From Corythucha ciliata (lineage: Eukaryota; Arthropoda; Insecta; Hemiptera; Tingidae), in NCBI GenBank assembly GCA_038030265.1, contig CM075940.1, forward strand, positions 124,001 to 188,000: a DNA stretch of 64,000 nucleotides, given 5' to 3'. A program made the position numbers and the translations under genes. Each line of letters begins with the position of its first letter. Within the stretch, counting starts at the first letter, position 1. Positions 11,837-22,858 of this stretch are shown one piece after another. A model generated the notes under the pieces. It made no database searches. It had not been told where the DNA came from and was given only the letters and a program-made list of their open reading frames with translations.

Positions 11837-13046
11837 ACAGAAGGAAATTGTTTGTTTACCCTTAGTTTTATATGTCATTTTTATATTGTATTTTCTTTCT
11901 GTTAATAAATTGATATTCTATTCTATTCTATCTGAGGCGGCCTTTTTGGCGGCTTTCCAGCGCTTCGTGGCTAGGCGTGTTTTGCTCGGTAATATGTACT
12001 CGGACTGCGGTACAAACTTCCAGGCGGCGTCAAAGTCGCTCGATGCCGGGGCTGACTGGCTGAAGAAGGTCGGTCACTCTAAGGGGGTGTCCGAATTTTG
12101 TGCCGTCCAGGGGGTCAAATGGAATTTCAACCCCCCTGCGTCGCCCCATATGGATGGCCTGTTTGAGGCAGCTGTAAAGTCTATGAAGAAACGCTTGCTG
12201 AGCACTCTGGAGTCCACTCCCCTGACTTTTGAAGAATGGACCACACTGTTGTCATCGGTTGAGGCTGTCCTCAACTCGAGACCTTTGGCTCCTCTGTCGG
12301 CTGACCCGACTTGTCTGGATTTTTTGACCTCGGGGCACTTTCTGGTGGGGGCCCCCTCCTTTCTCCACCTGAGCGGAGTCACATGGGCGACAAATGCAAT
12401 CATCGTGATCGATGGGTGGCTGTTCAAGCTCAGCGGGAGCAGTTTTGGGGTCGTTGGTCTCAGGAATATTTGACAACGCTCCAGGGGAGCTTCCGGCGCT
12501 CCAGCCGTGGGCGACTGGTGTTGCTTCGTGAGGATGACTCGCCTCCTCAACGCTGGCCTGTCGCCAGAATTGTAGGGCTGCACCCTGGTAGGAACTCGGT
12601 GGCGCGTGTTGCGACCATCCGTACGGCGAAGGGTACGTGTACTCGCCCTCTTGTGCGACTGTGCCCCTTCCCCGATGCTCTAGATTAGGGATTCTGCCCG
12701 AACTCCCTACTGTATATTTTTGTATATAACTTGACCTCGGAGTAGCCTCTAGGATTTATTTGTTTTTTGTTTTTTTTGTTTTCTTTTTTTTTATCCCTAC
12801 TTTTAAATCTTGACTTTGAGACCCCGATTCGGGATATATTTTAGTTGGTTAATAAAGTTGTCTATTGTTTCTGTTGGCTGTTAGGATGCCTTTTATTCTG
12901 TAATATGTAAATATCATGTTTTACTGTGTGACACGTCTCGAGTTTATGGTCAACGTCCCCGCCGGCCTTTCTGTGATCCTGAGCTCCTTACTGTATCCTG
13001 TGGTCCTCTCCGTCTGTGAGAATGGGAACCGTTCTGGTGGGGGGAA

Positions 13047-13404
13047 TGTTCGGGCCTCTGAGGGCTCTTTGATTTGTTGTGTCGCTGATGCTCGCCGCTA
13101 GGCCGGTCTGTATTTAAGTTTATATAATTTTGGCTCTGAAGCCCCTACGCGCGTGCGTGACGCCCGGTGTGTGTGCGGGATGTGGGAGAAACGCTCCTTC
13201 TTCTGTTCGCTGGCGTTGTACAAGTCGGACGCTTTTTTCTGAACTGTAAAGAGTTTTGCTAAAATTCAAAGTGATCTGTAGCGCTGGAAAATTCTGTATT
13301 CGCATCTTGAGAACCGCTGTATTCGCGATTTCGACCGTGACGAAGGACTGAACATCTGAGCTCAGATTCGTGATTCGCGACACGGTTCACGAGCCCAAAC
13401 TACA
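13047..13404 (+). repeat. Candidate 3' LTR of the BEL element
   Basis: The segment starts TGTTCGGGCC directly after a purine-rich tract GGTGGGGGGAA (polypurine primer site) and ends AAACTACA. It contains a TATA-like TTTATATAAT around 13120. TG...CA ends and the primer site support an LTR. The missing partner copy means the boundaries are unconfirmed. Confidence 0.4.
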
Positions 13405-14297
13405 ATTTATCCCTGGTGAGTTTATACCGATTTTCTTGTGGTTGGTCACCCCAAAGACCTGGTCCTCCAAGCTTAATTGAACATTTCTAGATTTATTTTC
13501 ATTTGAAAACCACTACAGCAAACAGGGGGAGAACCTCTTTATTACATTCCTTCAAGTCAAGTTAAAGAAGTGTCTTGTTCGAAGAGAATTAAAAAACAAT
13601 GAAAGAGGCTAGCTAATTCGTGGGAACTGCTAAATCATCAGAATCGGGGAAACCAGAAAGGGATGTAGAACGCGGAAAAGTAAAAGGGGGGATCTGTTAG
13701 ACTTGAGTGACGAACGAGAGAAGACAACAATTCAAAAGAAAATGTAAAAGGGGAAATCGCTGTACTTTCGGGACTTGAGCTGGTGCCTTTCCGAAGTCAA
13801 GCTACAGTTTCGGCTGTCTGCCCAATCGAAGGGACCTCAGGAGAGTGAGTGGCATTGTTTAATTAAGTAGAATATAGTAATAAATCGTTTTAGGGAAAAC
13901 ACTTTTTTCTCTCTCTCCGATTAAACCCCTTCCAAAAATCCCAAGAGTAAGGCAGACGCCACATCTCTTTCGGCTGTCCAAGTCGTTGACTTGGGCCCTT
14001 ATAGAAGAAGTACGACCGTATTTACCCGTGTCGGCGTTGAGTACGGCCATATCGGTGGAAACTAAGGTAATTCTACATCTTTCAAGTTAGATGAGTACCT
14101 ACCTACGTTTCAATCTAATTGGTTTTCACCTCGTCTTCTTTCTAGGTTCTTATTACCACCAGATGTCAGTGGCTCAAGATTTTGAACTGGTAGTCTCCCA
14201 AAAATCTGTTAGCAAATGCCTCGATAAGGTGGTGAATGTAATTATTGGGCAGCTTTCGGCTAAATACATGGGCATTTATGAAAAAATAATTACAGGG
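13405..14297. other. Gene-free stretch
   Basis: No supported coding region occurs. The stretch lies between the BEL 3' end and the hairpin at 14298. It may include leader or LTR of the gypsy relic that follows, but I found no repeated partner to prove an LTR. Confidence 0.4.
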
Positions 14298-14367
14298 CCA
14301 AAAGCTGTTCAATTGTAGGCTCCTCGCAAAAGAATTTGCGAGGAGCCTACAATTAAACAGCTTTTGG
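14298..14367. repeat. 33-bp hairpin with four-base loop
   Basis: The arms 14298-14330 and 14335-14367 are reverse complements with one mismatch (a C against the arm's T), around the loop AGAA. The stem begins CCAAAAGCTGTT and ends CTCCTCGCAAA. An 11-base piece of it (GGAGCCTACAA) recurs about 200 bases downstream at 14576. The function is unknown: it may be a palindromic rearrangement junction, a fold-back element tip, or a structured RNA in the leader of the downstream gypsy relic. Confidence 0.85.
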
Positions 14368-14662
14368 TTCTGAAACCCAATGATATTCAAATTTCCGAGT
14401 GTGAAACTGGTTTTGACGGACGCCTAAAATCTTACTTCATTCGAAGCGATTGTAATTTGGATTTAACTTTATTTTTGAATTCCATAAAAAGTAAATTAAC
14501 CGTTTTAAGTTGTTAGTAGAGTCGCTTAAACTACGAGGGTTAGTGGTTAAATCATGCAAAAATCTGTAGCCGTAGGAGCCTACAACGTCTGTCTTCCCTC
14601 GTTGAGGTTCGTCAAAAACGGACCGGTTTCGGCTGCTCGCCATCTTCAGCATTTGGTTTCAG

Positions 14663-16291
14663 TTGGGAAACCAAGAGCCCGAATTTCCCTATACCAATTG
14701 CCAAAAAAGCACATCGTCCAAATTACTAATCCAGTGCTCTAATTGTTCCCTTCCCCGCTGCGAAGCCTGCAGCAACATAACATTAGCCAACTTCAAAAAA
14801 TTGTCACAGGAAAGAAGGGCAAAATTCTGTAATGAATGTTGTTACCAAAAGGGGCAAATTGAAGCGCTTCGTTCCCAACTCCTCGAGACAAATAATAAAG
14901 TAACCAATTTACAAAATAATCTCCCTCAACTTATCGCACAAGCAAATCAAAAAAACCCCACGATACTTGCAATAAAAGCACAGCAAGAGGAATTGTCCTC
15001 CAAACTTGGTAAAATTCTAAACATCCTGACCACTTCTCAAGCCACTTCCACCAATAACAGCGACGACAAAACACTTCAGAAATCCGTCCCCCAGGAGTCC
15101 ACTACCGAAGCCACGCATAAATTATCAGTTTCACAAAAGCCCCTCACATTCAATTCAAATATTCCCACAGACGAAGAATCTTTCCTTGCAAACGTTCACA
15201 CCAACCCCCAGGATCTCACCATTGACCCCTCCGGAAAAGTTTCATTTAAAGACCAAAGCATAATGCAACAATTTATCACCAATTTCCCACGGCAAAAAGC
15301 ATCCCCAAATCAATCGCTACCACACCCAACTCCGATTTCATTTCCAGAGACCCTTAAACTGCCCAAATACTTAGAAACGGCTCTTTATCAAGTCCCAAAC
15401 CTGCGTACCAATAACCTTCCCAGCATTGTAAGCTTCCTTCTAAAAATTCAAAGGCTCGAAAATATAGCGCAAGAGCATTTTAAACAACTATTAATCCACA
15501 CTTCTATTATTCAAAAAAATGATTTCCTCCAAAGAATTGTCGTCAACAACGAAATATCAAATTTTAAAACTCTTAAAGATATTCTTTTCGCTGAACTTAT
15601 CAATAATACGTCCAAAACCGAAACACAAACAAAATATCTATTCCGTAAACAACATTAAAACGAAAGTTTCCGAGATTTCGCGGAAAATATCCGAAGAATA
15701 AATTCCATCCTCGAAACCCACACTGAACTGGAAGTTATCCATATCATTCTGTGCAATACAAATTTACAAACAAAAGCGTACTTCTTCGGACTTCAACCCC
15801 CCACTGACTACGACCAGTTAGAACATTTCGTGACCCAGTTAGAACGAATCGAATTGAATTTCTCCCACGTCCAAATCAGGGAGAAACCTCAAAACCAATA
15901 CCAAAGATCGTATCCACGACCAACACATTACGCACCCCGTCCTACCAGCCCGCCACAATTATTAACAAAACCACCCAGCCCACCACACTACCGCAGTCCA
16001 CCTGACAAATACAAAACGTATCCCAAACACCACGTCAATACCATACAATCCCCTGTCAACAAAACTGCCCCTATATACCTGAATTCAGACGGAACGTACA
16101 CCCCACACCCAAAAAGATCACCCCAAAGTTGCAGCCCCACTAGACGTTCTCCACCGCCCCCCACAAACACTTCACAATTCACATACACAAAACACTATAA
16201 CGCAACAACCACCACCCCAGCCCACCAAAACGCCAAATCTAAATCCCCAAACCCAAAAAATTATGTTTCTCGGTACCCCCCAAAAAACTAA
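14663..16291 (+). pseudogene. Gypsy gag with PHD-like zinc region
   Basis: One frame runs from about 14663 to TAA at 16289-16291, broken by a single TAA at 15656-15658. The N-terminus has a Cys-rich module (IQCSNCSLPRCEACSN ... KFCNECC) with spacing like a PHD or treble-clef finger. A coiled-coil-like stretch rich in Gln and Asn follows. The central capsid-like region continues past the internal stop (DYDQLEHFVTQLERIEL), and the tail is rich in Pro, Ser and Lys. No ordinary CCHC knuckle is seen. I found no certain ATG start. Gag identity rests on position before the protease. Confidence 0.65.
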
Positions 16292-16320
16292 ATTCAGGAA
16301 AGAACATCACCCAAATCAAA

Positions 16321-16647
16321 TTGGAATCTTTGTTTCCCGTCCCCTCTAACACTGTCACCGTTTCACTTCCAAATGACAAAACCCTTCAGGGTGTTCTTGA
16401 CACTGGAGCAACAAAATCTTTTGTCAACCCCCAAGTAGCCTATACAATTTTAGCCCGCCAACAACCCAAACCGCTCAAAGAACCAGCAAATGTCTTCACA
16501 GCAGATAACAAGCACGTCCACATCAGATACCGCATTAAATTCACCTTTTTCCTCGACAACAAAAAATTCAAACATTCCTTTCTCATCCTCCCAGGACTCT
16601 CACAAAATGTTATTTTCGGCCTGATTGTATATCCAAAGCCCGCATAA
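16321..16647 (+). pseudogene. Gypsy aspartic protease domain
   Basis: About 108 residues contain the retropepsin motif VLDTGATKSF near residues 27-36 and a downstream hydrophobic motif FLILPGLSQNVIFG. The domain would cleave the polyprotein. It lies in a different frame from gag, ends in TAA, and is followed by a third frame for RT, so the polyprotein is broken or needs frameshifts. The start shown is only the beginning of the open segment. Confidence 0.75.
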
Positions 16648-17243
16648 TTCTACACCCCGCAGAAAATCAGTATTTCTATGAAAAACGACCCACCATTAAG
16701 TTTAAATTTCAGACACCAAAGCAGTCAACAATAATTAAGACCAACCCTATATCTACCCCCTCAGATGCTCTTTCCGCCACATCACAATCTACCTCACCAC
16801 ACCAGAAATTGCCCCCACACCCTCCAAAATTGAATACCCCTGACGATTTTCTCCAGTGCTTCAAAAACAAATACCCCCAAGTCCTATCCGATAAACTAGG
16901 CAAAACTAACGTCTTTCAATATAAAGTTCAAGTCCTCCCCAATGCCAACTGGCAAAATAAAACAAAAACTTACCATCTCGCCCCCGAAAAGTTACAAATT
17001 CTCCGTAGCGTAATTGACGACCTACTGGAGCAAGGTGTGATCCGCCCAACAATGGCATCATACACCTCCCCTTGCTTCCTCGTAACAAAAAAACATGAAA
17101 CTCCGAGCCCCCAAAATCATCGTCTTGTCGTTAACTACACCCACTTAAACCGCCAAATCCAGTAAATTCAATATCATTCACCAACCATCGAGCAAGCGTT
17201 CATGTACCTAAAACATGCCCGTTATTTCAGCATTATTGACCTC

Positions 17244-17406
17244 TGTTACGTATCCTAGACTGGTGACGTCACGTTGATGTTTATATTATATTTTCCCTAG
17301 CCGGGACTAGGATTATTCTATTCATGTTTTTGCATAATAAAGATGTCGCTTCGTATAGTAAAAGGTCTTCTATTTTTTCGTATTTAACTCGGACCCATAC
17401 ATAACA
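17244..17406 (+). repeat. 5' LTR of the young gypsy element
   Basis: This LTR runs from TGTTACGTATCC to ACCCATACATAACA. It carries a palindromic CRE/ATF site GTGACGTCAC at 17263-17272 and AATAAA at 17336-17341. Its shortness and the CRE suggest a compact promoter. No clear TATA box is seen beyond AT-rich sequence at 17281-17292. Confidence 0.95.
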
Positions 17407-17420
17407 TGGTGTCAAAAGTG
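17407..17420 (+). promoter_or_regulatory. Primer-binding-site candidate
   Basis: TGGTGTCAAAAGTG starts at the first base after the 5' LTR, where a tRNA 3' end would prime minus-strand DNA. I do not know which tRNA matches. Confidence 0.6.
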
Positions 17421-17475
17421 CGTCTTTTTACTTTTTTTTAATTGTCGTGCCAGTCAGTTTCTTTCACGTGCCAAA

Positions 17476-20400
17476 ATGACAAAGTCGGACGATGAAACGA
17501 CTTCACCGACGGCGAAAGACGGCAAGGAGACCACACCCTACGAGCCACCCACATTTTCTCCACAGTCCCTAGGACTTGGCGTAGGAGCTTCTGCCGTGCC
17601 TCCTATGTCGTTCGACGGCAATCTGTCTGTGTCGTGGTCCCGATGGCTCCAGTCATTTGAATTATTCCTTCTTGCCAGTGGCTTTAGTACACAGCCCGAC
17701 GAACGCCGTATTGCCCTGCTGCTCCACTTCATTGGACCACGCGGTGTCGAGGTATTCAACTCCTTCAACATTCAATTGGCTGGAACATCGTACAAAACAG
17801 TTGTCAAGCGTTTTGAAAAGACATTCGTCCCCCAAAAGAATCTGACCATGTCGAGGCATGAACTTCTCACCCGCGTTCAAAGGGAGGAAGATGTGGAAGA
17901 GTTCTTGACGGACCTCCATTTACTTAGTCACGCTTGCGAACTGGGTTAGCTGCGAGAGTCACTTGTCCGTGACCTTTTCATCTGCAATATGAACCGACGT
18001 CACGGAGCCATCAAGGAACGTCTCTTGCAGGAAGCAGACTTGACACTGCCCCAAGCTGTAACCATTGCGAAAGCGATGGTCGCCTCTCAACGCAACGTTG
18101 AACAACTACAAGACGAGACACCGGTCAATACAGTTCTACATTCTTCAAAAAACCGTCAATTTGGACATCGCTCACGTACCCCGTCTCGCCGTTCTCAGTC
18201 TTCAAGTAGAGCTCAGTCTCCGCGACCACAGTCCAACAATCGCTACAATCGCTCTTCGTCTCAGTCACGTCAGGCTACGTGTGGCAATTGTGGCCAGATT
18301 CATCGCGTACGATGCCCGGCGCGTGGAGTAAGATGTCGTAGTTGTGGAAAGATCGGTCACTTCGCACAAGTATGCCGCTCTACCGCAGGTGTTAAATGCA
18401 TCGGAGCCGACTACAACGGCCAAGGAACATCGTCGTCGGCCAATGAGTTGTTTATTGGTTCTTTGTCCGAATACTCTGTAAGTCATCCGTGGAAAATTAG
18501 TATATATATTAATTCAGTCAAACTGTCAGCCCTTCTAGATACTGGAGCCATGGCAAATGTCATGTCTATTGACACCTTCTTACAATTAAGTCTTCCACGT
18601 AATCTGATAAAACCGTCAAATTTACGCCTCACCAGTTTCAATGGACAGTCTGTCCCTGTCTTGGGTCATTTTTCGGTCAAGGTGAGTTTTACCTAAGGAA
18701 AACATGCGTTCATTTCTTTCGTCATAGTCCAAAATTCTTCCACAACGGTACTCGGTCTTTCTACATGCCAAGACCTAGGTCTAGTCAAGCGAGTATCAAT
18801 TAATTCTGTTACAAGTGAAATTGACCGTATCACTAATGATTTTTCATCAGTCTTTCAGGGACTGGGATGTCTTCCGCAAATCTGTCGTCTCACTGTTGAC
18901 CCAACTGTCCAACCCGTAATAGACCCACCAAGAAAAGTCCCCTTCAAACTTTACGATCGCCTGAGACACGAACTAGACGACATGGAACGACAAGGTGTAA
19001 TCGCGAAGGTGACAAAACCGACAGAGTGGGTGAGTTCCATAGTGGTAGTAGAAAAAAAGTCAGGGAAATTACGGATTTGTATGGATCCTCGCAACTTGAA
19101 CAAAGCCATTAAACGGTCACACTATCCACTGCCCACAATTGACCACGTCAGAACACAATTGAAGGATGCCAAGTTTTTCTCACATCTCGATGCGTTCTCT
19201 GGTTTTTGGATGCTTAAATTAGACAGTGCCAGTTCTGACCTGTGTACGTTTCAAACTCCCTTTGGGCGGTATAAATTTTTACGTTTACCTTACGGAATTT
19301 CTTCATCACCAGAAATTTTTTCACGTTTCATGGTCGATCTTTTCTCCGATATCGAAGGTGTCTTGGTATTCGCAGATGACATTCTTGTCTATGGTCCTAC
19401 TTTTGAAGTTCACAATGAACGGCTGCGGCAAGTCTTCGAACGGGCCGTACAAGTCAATTTGAAATTCAACAGGTCGAAATGTTCTTTTGGTCAAAAGGAA
19501 GTCACATACTTAGGACATGTTTTCACCCCTGAAGGTATACGACCCGACGAGGCAAAGGTACGAGCAATTACAGAAATGCCAATCCCTCAAAATAAAACAG
19601 ACGTCCAACGCTTCCTGGGAATGATCACATATTTAGGCCCATACATTCCAAATCTTGCTTGTGAAACAGAAGTATTAAGACAATTGATACGGAAAGACGC
19701 TCCTTTCTTATGGGACAACAATCACACTCAAGCCTTCGAACGCCTCAAGAAACTAGTCACCACTGCTCCAGTCCTGGTGCACTTTGATACTAAAACTGAC
19801 GTCACCTTGTCTGTAGATGCTTCCAATTATGCCGTAGGGGCTGCTCTCCTACAAAACAAACATCCAGTGGCCTACGCGTCCAAAACCCTGACTGCGGCTC
19901 AAGTCAATTATGCCCAGATCGAGAAGGAGCTATATGCTATCCTCTTCGGTTGCCAGAAATTTCACCAGTTCATTTATGGTAAAGTAGTCAAAGTTGAGAC
20001 TGACCATAAGCCCTTAATCACTCTGTTCAAAAAGTCTCTAGCAGATGTACCACCTCGTCTACAACGTATGATGTTAACACTTCAATGTTACGATTTACAG
20101 GTCACTCATGTCCCTGGGAAAGCCATGCTTATTTCCGACAAACTTTCAAGAGCCGCCTTGCCAGACACAGAGCCATCGTACATAGATGATGAAATTAGGC
20201 TACACGTCAATCTATTGGTCTCGAATCTAGCAATTTCCCCTGCAAAGAAAAAACAGTTTCAACTAGCTTTGTCACAAGACCCGGTCCTACAAATTCTTAA
20301 ATCTTACTGCACTAGTGCCTGGCCTGAGGCCAAAAACAAAGTCCCTGATCCTATCAAGCCGTATTGGAATTTCAAAGACGAGATCCATTTCGCCGACGAC

Positions 20401-21603
20401 CTCCTGTTCAAAGGCCCCTGTCTAATCGTACCGTCATCCCTTCGCTCAGAAATGTTGTCCAAACTCCACGAAGGCCATCAAGGCGTGGTAAAATCGAAGC
20501 GTCTAGCTCGTAGCTCTATTTTTTGGCCCCATATGAATTCGGCGATCGAAAATTCAGTAGGACAATGCTCAATATGCAGCCAGTGTCAACCTTCTAATTC
20601 TTCTGAACCGTTACTTCCCCATAAAATACCAGGCCGTCCGTGGGAAAAAGTAGGAATAGACCTCTTTCAATTCGATGGAAATCATTACATTGTTGTCATG
20701 GATTACTACTCAAAATTTGTTGAATTCGCTCGTCTCACACGTACTGTAGCCTCAGTAGTCATTCTTCATTTGAAATCTATTTTCGCTAGACACGGTATTC
20801 CTTCCCAGTTAGTCAGTGACAATGGCCCTCCCTTCAATTCTGCAGAATTCAAGTCCTTAGTTTTTGAGTGGGACATAGAACACATCACTACCAGTCCAAA
20901 TTTCCCCCAGTCGAATGGCCAAGCCGAGAGTGGCGTAAAAATTATAAAGAATATTTTAATTAAAAGCAAGTTAACGGGAATAGATCCATACATTTCTCTT
21001 TTACAGTATCGGACTACGCCACTAGGGAGCGTACCCTCACCGTCTCAATTACAAATGAGTAGAAACTTACGAACTAACTTACCTGTAACAAATAATTTCT
21101 TGAAACCGAAAACCGTGCGATTTAAAGACATTCACGACGGGCTGACGAAAAAACAATATTACATGTCAAAACACTTCAAAAGCGCAACGAAATCGTTTAC
21201 TACTCTTAACAAAGGAGACCGAATCTCATTCAAAAAAACGCCTGATAGCCCTTGGAAACCAGGGGTAGTGAAAGACAAATTAAATCACCCGCGATCATAT
21301 CTCGTGAACGATCAAGACGGTACAACGTACAGACGTAACAGGAAACATATTAAACCCGAAACTTTTACCGACGAACACAAAGAAAAACTGACCTTCTCCT
21401 CTCCCATACAACAGCCATTTGCTCCTATGATAAGTTCTCCGAAGCCTACATCCCCAACACGTGAAAGTCATAAAAAACTGTTTGAGTCGGCAGATGAGAC
21501 GAGAAGAGGAGCGGAAGAGCGTTCCACCCGTTCTCCTTTAAATCAACGTCCCAAAAGGATCGTTGGCCCTCCAAAAAGGTTCACTTTTTCAGATTACGAA
21601 TGA
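17476..21603 (+). pseudogene. Gypsy gag-pol, one frame with two stops
   Basis: ATG at 17476 opens a single frame of about 1375 codons to TGA at 21601, broken only by TAG at 17947-17949 (inside gag) and TAA at 18694-18696 (after the protease). Domains in order: gag capsid; an RS-rich linker; zinc knuckles CGNCGQIHRVRC and CRSCGKIGHFAQVC; protease LLDTGAMANV; RT with a FADD active site; RNase H (SVDASNYAVGA, EKELYAI); integrase with HHCC zinc region and DD35E triad (last pair in VSDNGPPF and NGQAES). No stretch is missing. The stops might be genuine mutations, errors or, less likely, readthrough sites. The element encodes its own replication and integration. Confidence 0.93.
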
Positions 21604-21780
21604 AACAGACTTTCCAGTGTTTTTTTTATTTTTATATGTTATTTTATTCTTACATTTTTACTTGGCTTCTTTATGTATACAGATTGCTACGTCTCTTTAA
21701 AATTATTCGTAAGTCACAATTTCCCTTGTCATTTAAGTTGTACAATGTTTAGTTTTTTTTTTTTAAAAAAAAAAAGGACG

Positions 21781-21943
21781 TGTTACGTATCCTAGACTGG
21801 TGACGTCACGTTGATGTTTATATTATATTTTCCCTAGCCGGGACTAGGATTATTCTATTCATGTTTTTGCATAATAAAGATGTCGCTTCGTATAGTAAAA
21901 GGTCTTCTATTTTTTCGTATTTAACTCGGACCCATACATAACA
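21781..21943 (+). repeat. 3' LTR of the young gypsy element
   Basis: This copy is identical to 17244-17406 as read, including GTGACGTCAC at 21800-21809. It is preceded by a T-run and A-run ending AAAGGACG that serves as the likely polypurine tract. Confidence 0.95.
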
Positions 21944-22311
21944 ACCTCCGAAAAGCGTACCACCAAATCCCCCTTGATAATAAATCCAGTCAAAAATACA
22001 CCGCATTCACCACCCCTTTCGGAATTTTTAAATATACGACCCTTCCCTTCGGTATATCCACCGGAGCCCAAATCCTCAGTCATCTGCTGGACAGAATCCT
22101 AAAGGACATAAAATTCAAAGGGATTTTTAATTTCCTGGACGATATCCTCGTCTATTCCCAAACCAAGGAAGAGCGTTACGCCCTCCTAGACTCCCTTTTC
22201 ACAAGACTTCAACGTTCCTGTCTCACCGTAAACTCCCCTCTGTTCGTCGTTGAATTTGCCTTCGAGCTAGGCGACGAATAAGTCGATTGTAGACCTTCAG
22301 ATCCCAGAGGT

Positions 22312-22719
22312 CACAACGATAATAGTATTTATGGCAAGACGTTGGAAAATATTAGGAAATGAAAAGATATGAAGCTCGTCTGCAATGCGGAAAAACTAGA
22401 AAAATTAATCGCTAAGCCAGAGTTTGTAGATCGTACTATATTTAGTGAAAATCTTGCTGCTGTTCACCTCGCGAAAAAGGTACTATTTTTCAAACGACCC
22501 ATTTATATCGGCATGAGCATCCTCGATATATCGAAAGTGATTATGTACTCGTTTCACTATGACCACATGTTGCAACAATGTGGACCAGAGAGACTACACC
22601 TTCTAAACACCGACACCGATTCACTGATTTACAATATATTCACTGACGACATATTCAACGACATGTTGCGAATGCTCGACAAGTTTGATACTTCAAACTA
22701 TCCACCAGAACATCCTTGT
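22312..22719 (+). pseudogene. Maverick DNA polymerase B fragment
   Basis: The frame contains the region-II-like word IYGKTLENIR at 22327, a TGA at 22360-22362, and the metal-binding motif DTDSLIY near 22615. It would extend the element DNA during protein-primed replication. Only the palm is left, roughly 135 residues of a protein normally over 1000 long. It stops after PPEHPC, where normal polymerases continue. Family assignment rests on the palm motifs. Confidence 0.8.
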
Positions 22720-22816
22720 TAATCAACCTTGACGATGGTGCGGGGGCTTAATGCAGTCTAGAGGCTGGGGCGTATGACGTAATCTCTAAAATGCAAACCA
22801 ATGAAGGCACGTTAGC

Positions 22817-22824
22817 TATAAATA
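22817..22824 (+). promoter_or_regulatory. TATA box before the Maverick ATPase
   Basis: TATAAATA lies 35 bases before the ATPase ATG (22859). A start site near 22848 would give a very short leader. The short spacing between polymerase and ATPase genes suggests each Maverick gene had its own promoter. Confidence 0.5.
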
Positions 22825-22858
22825 GCCGAAGTTTATCTAATCTCTCACACTTTCAATT

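Larger units (their letters stand above)
10885..11934 (+). mobile_element. 5'-truncated LINE inside BEL integrase
   Basis: A 1050-bp insert is flanked by TATCTG (10879-10884 and 11929-11934), which can be read as a 6-bp target duplication. It keeps only the end of the reverse transcriptase and C-terminal region, a 3' UTR with a hairpin, AATAAA near 11904 and an ATTCT-repeat tail. Severe 5' truncation and a simple-repeat tail are typical of target-primed LINE insertion. Its relatives are in the Jockey/CR1/I group; I cannot fix the clade. Confidence 0.85.
10151..12688 (+). pseudogene. BEL integrase, split by a LINE
   Basis: The zinc-binding half is at 10464-10690 (HHDSRHGG with CLRCFKF). The first catalytic Asp lies in THTGVDFAGPF (about 10751). 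The coding stops being BEL-like at 10884 and resumes at 11935 in the same sense, carrying the second Asp (YSDCGTNF) and the Glu (MDGLFEAAVK). The DUF5641-like C-terminal region follows to 12688 in another frame. The base before the insert and the base after it read through as one continuous protein segment, which proves the insertion point. Integrase would insert the cDNA. This copy is inactive. Confidence 0.85.
6775..13404 (+). mobile_element. BEL/Pao LTR retrotransposon, decayed
   Basis: Gag, protease, reverse transcriptase, RNase H and integrase pieces occur in the BEL/Pao order from 6775 to 12688, all on the plus strand but in all three frames. A LINE interrupts the integrase at 10885-11934. 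A purine-rich tract (13036-13046) abuts TGTTCGGGCC at 13047, and a plausible 358-bp 3' LTR ends AAACTACA at 13404. No matching 5' LTR is visible. The body is much GC-richer than the LINE inside it. Confidence 0.85.
17244..21943 (+). mobile_element. Young Ty3/gypsy element with identical LTRs
   Basis: A complete 4.7-kb insertion has 163-bp LTRs (17244-17406 and 21781-21943) that I read as identical base for base. A 5-bp target duplication ACCTC flanks it (17239-17243 and 21944-21948). A primer-binding-site candidate TGGTGTCAAAAGTG directly follows the 5' LTR, and an A-rich polypurine tract precedes the 3' LTR. Identical LTRs mean recent insertion. Yet the single gag-pol frame holds two stop codons. 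Confidence 0.95.
16809..22280 (+). pseudogene. Gypsy reverse transcriptase, split by an element
   Basis: The first part (16809-17243) includes LEQGVIRPTMASYTSPCFLV and LVVNYTHLNRQ, with TAA at 17163-17165. It ends in the middle of the catalytic block A. The second part (21944-22280) continues that block and includes the FLDDILVYS active site. Coding then fades near 22280. RT is only partly present, and the thumb, RNase H and integrase are absent. The split point shows that the younger element landed in coding sequence. Confidence 0.8.
14640..22290 (+). mobile_element. Ty3/gypsy relic, host of a younger gypsy
   Basis: Gag (14663-16291), protease (16321-16647) and the reverse transcriptase N-part (16809-17243) are followed by a complete inserted element. 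RT then resumes at 21944-22280. Coding after the second ACCTC duplication continues exactly where it stopped before the first. The sequence is unusually C-rich on the plus strand compared with neighbours. RNase H, integrase and 3' LTR are missing: the relic ends near 22290, where Maverick sequence begins. Confidence 0.8.

Noticed and set aside
14298..14367. MicroRNA precursor
   Set aside because: The stem is almost perfect with a four-base loop, unlike typical imperfect precursors with larger loops, and no small-RNA evidence is available.
18670..18725. Intron (GTGAGT...CATAG) removing the second stop in the young gypsy
   Set aside because: The frame stays the same on both sides without splicing and the stretch looks coding, so a simple in-frame stop explains it better.
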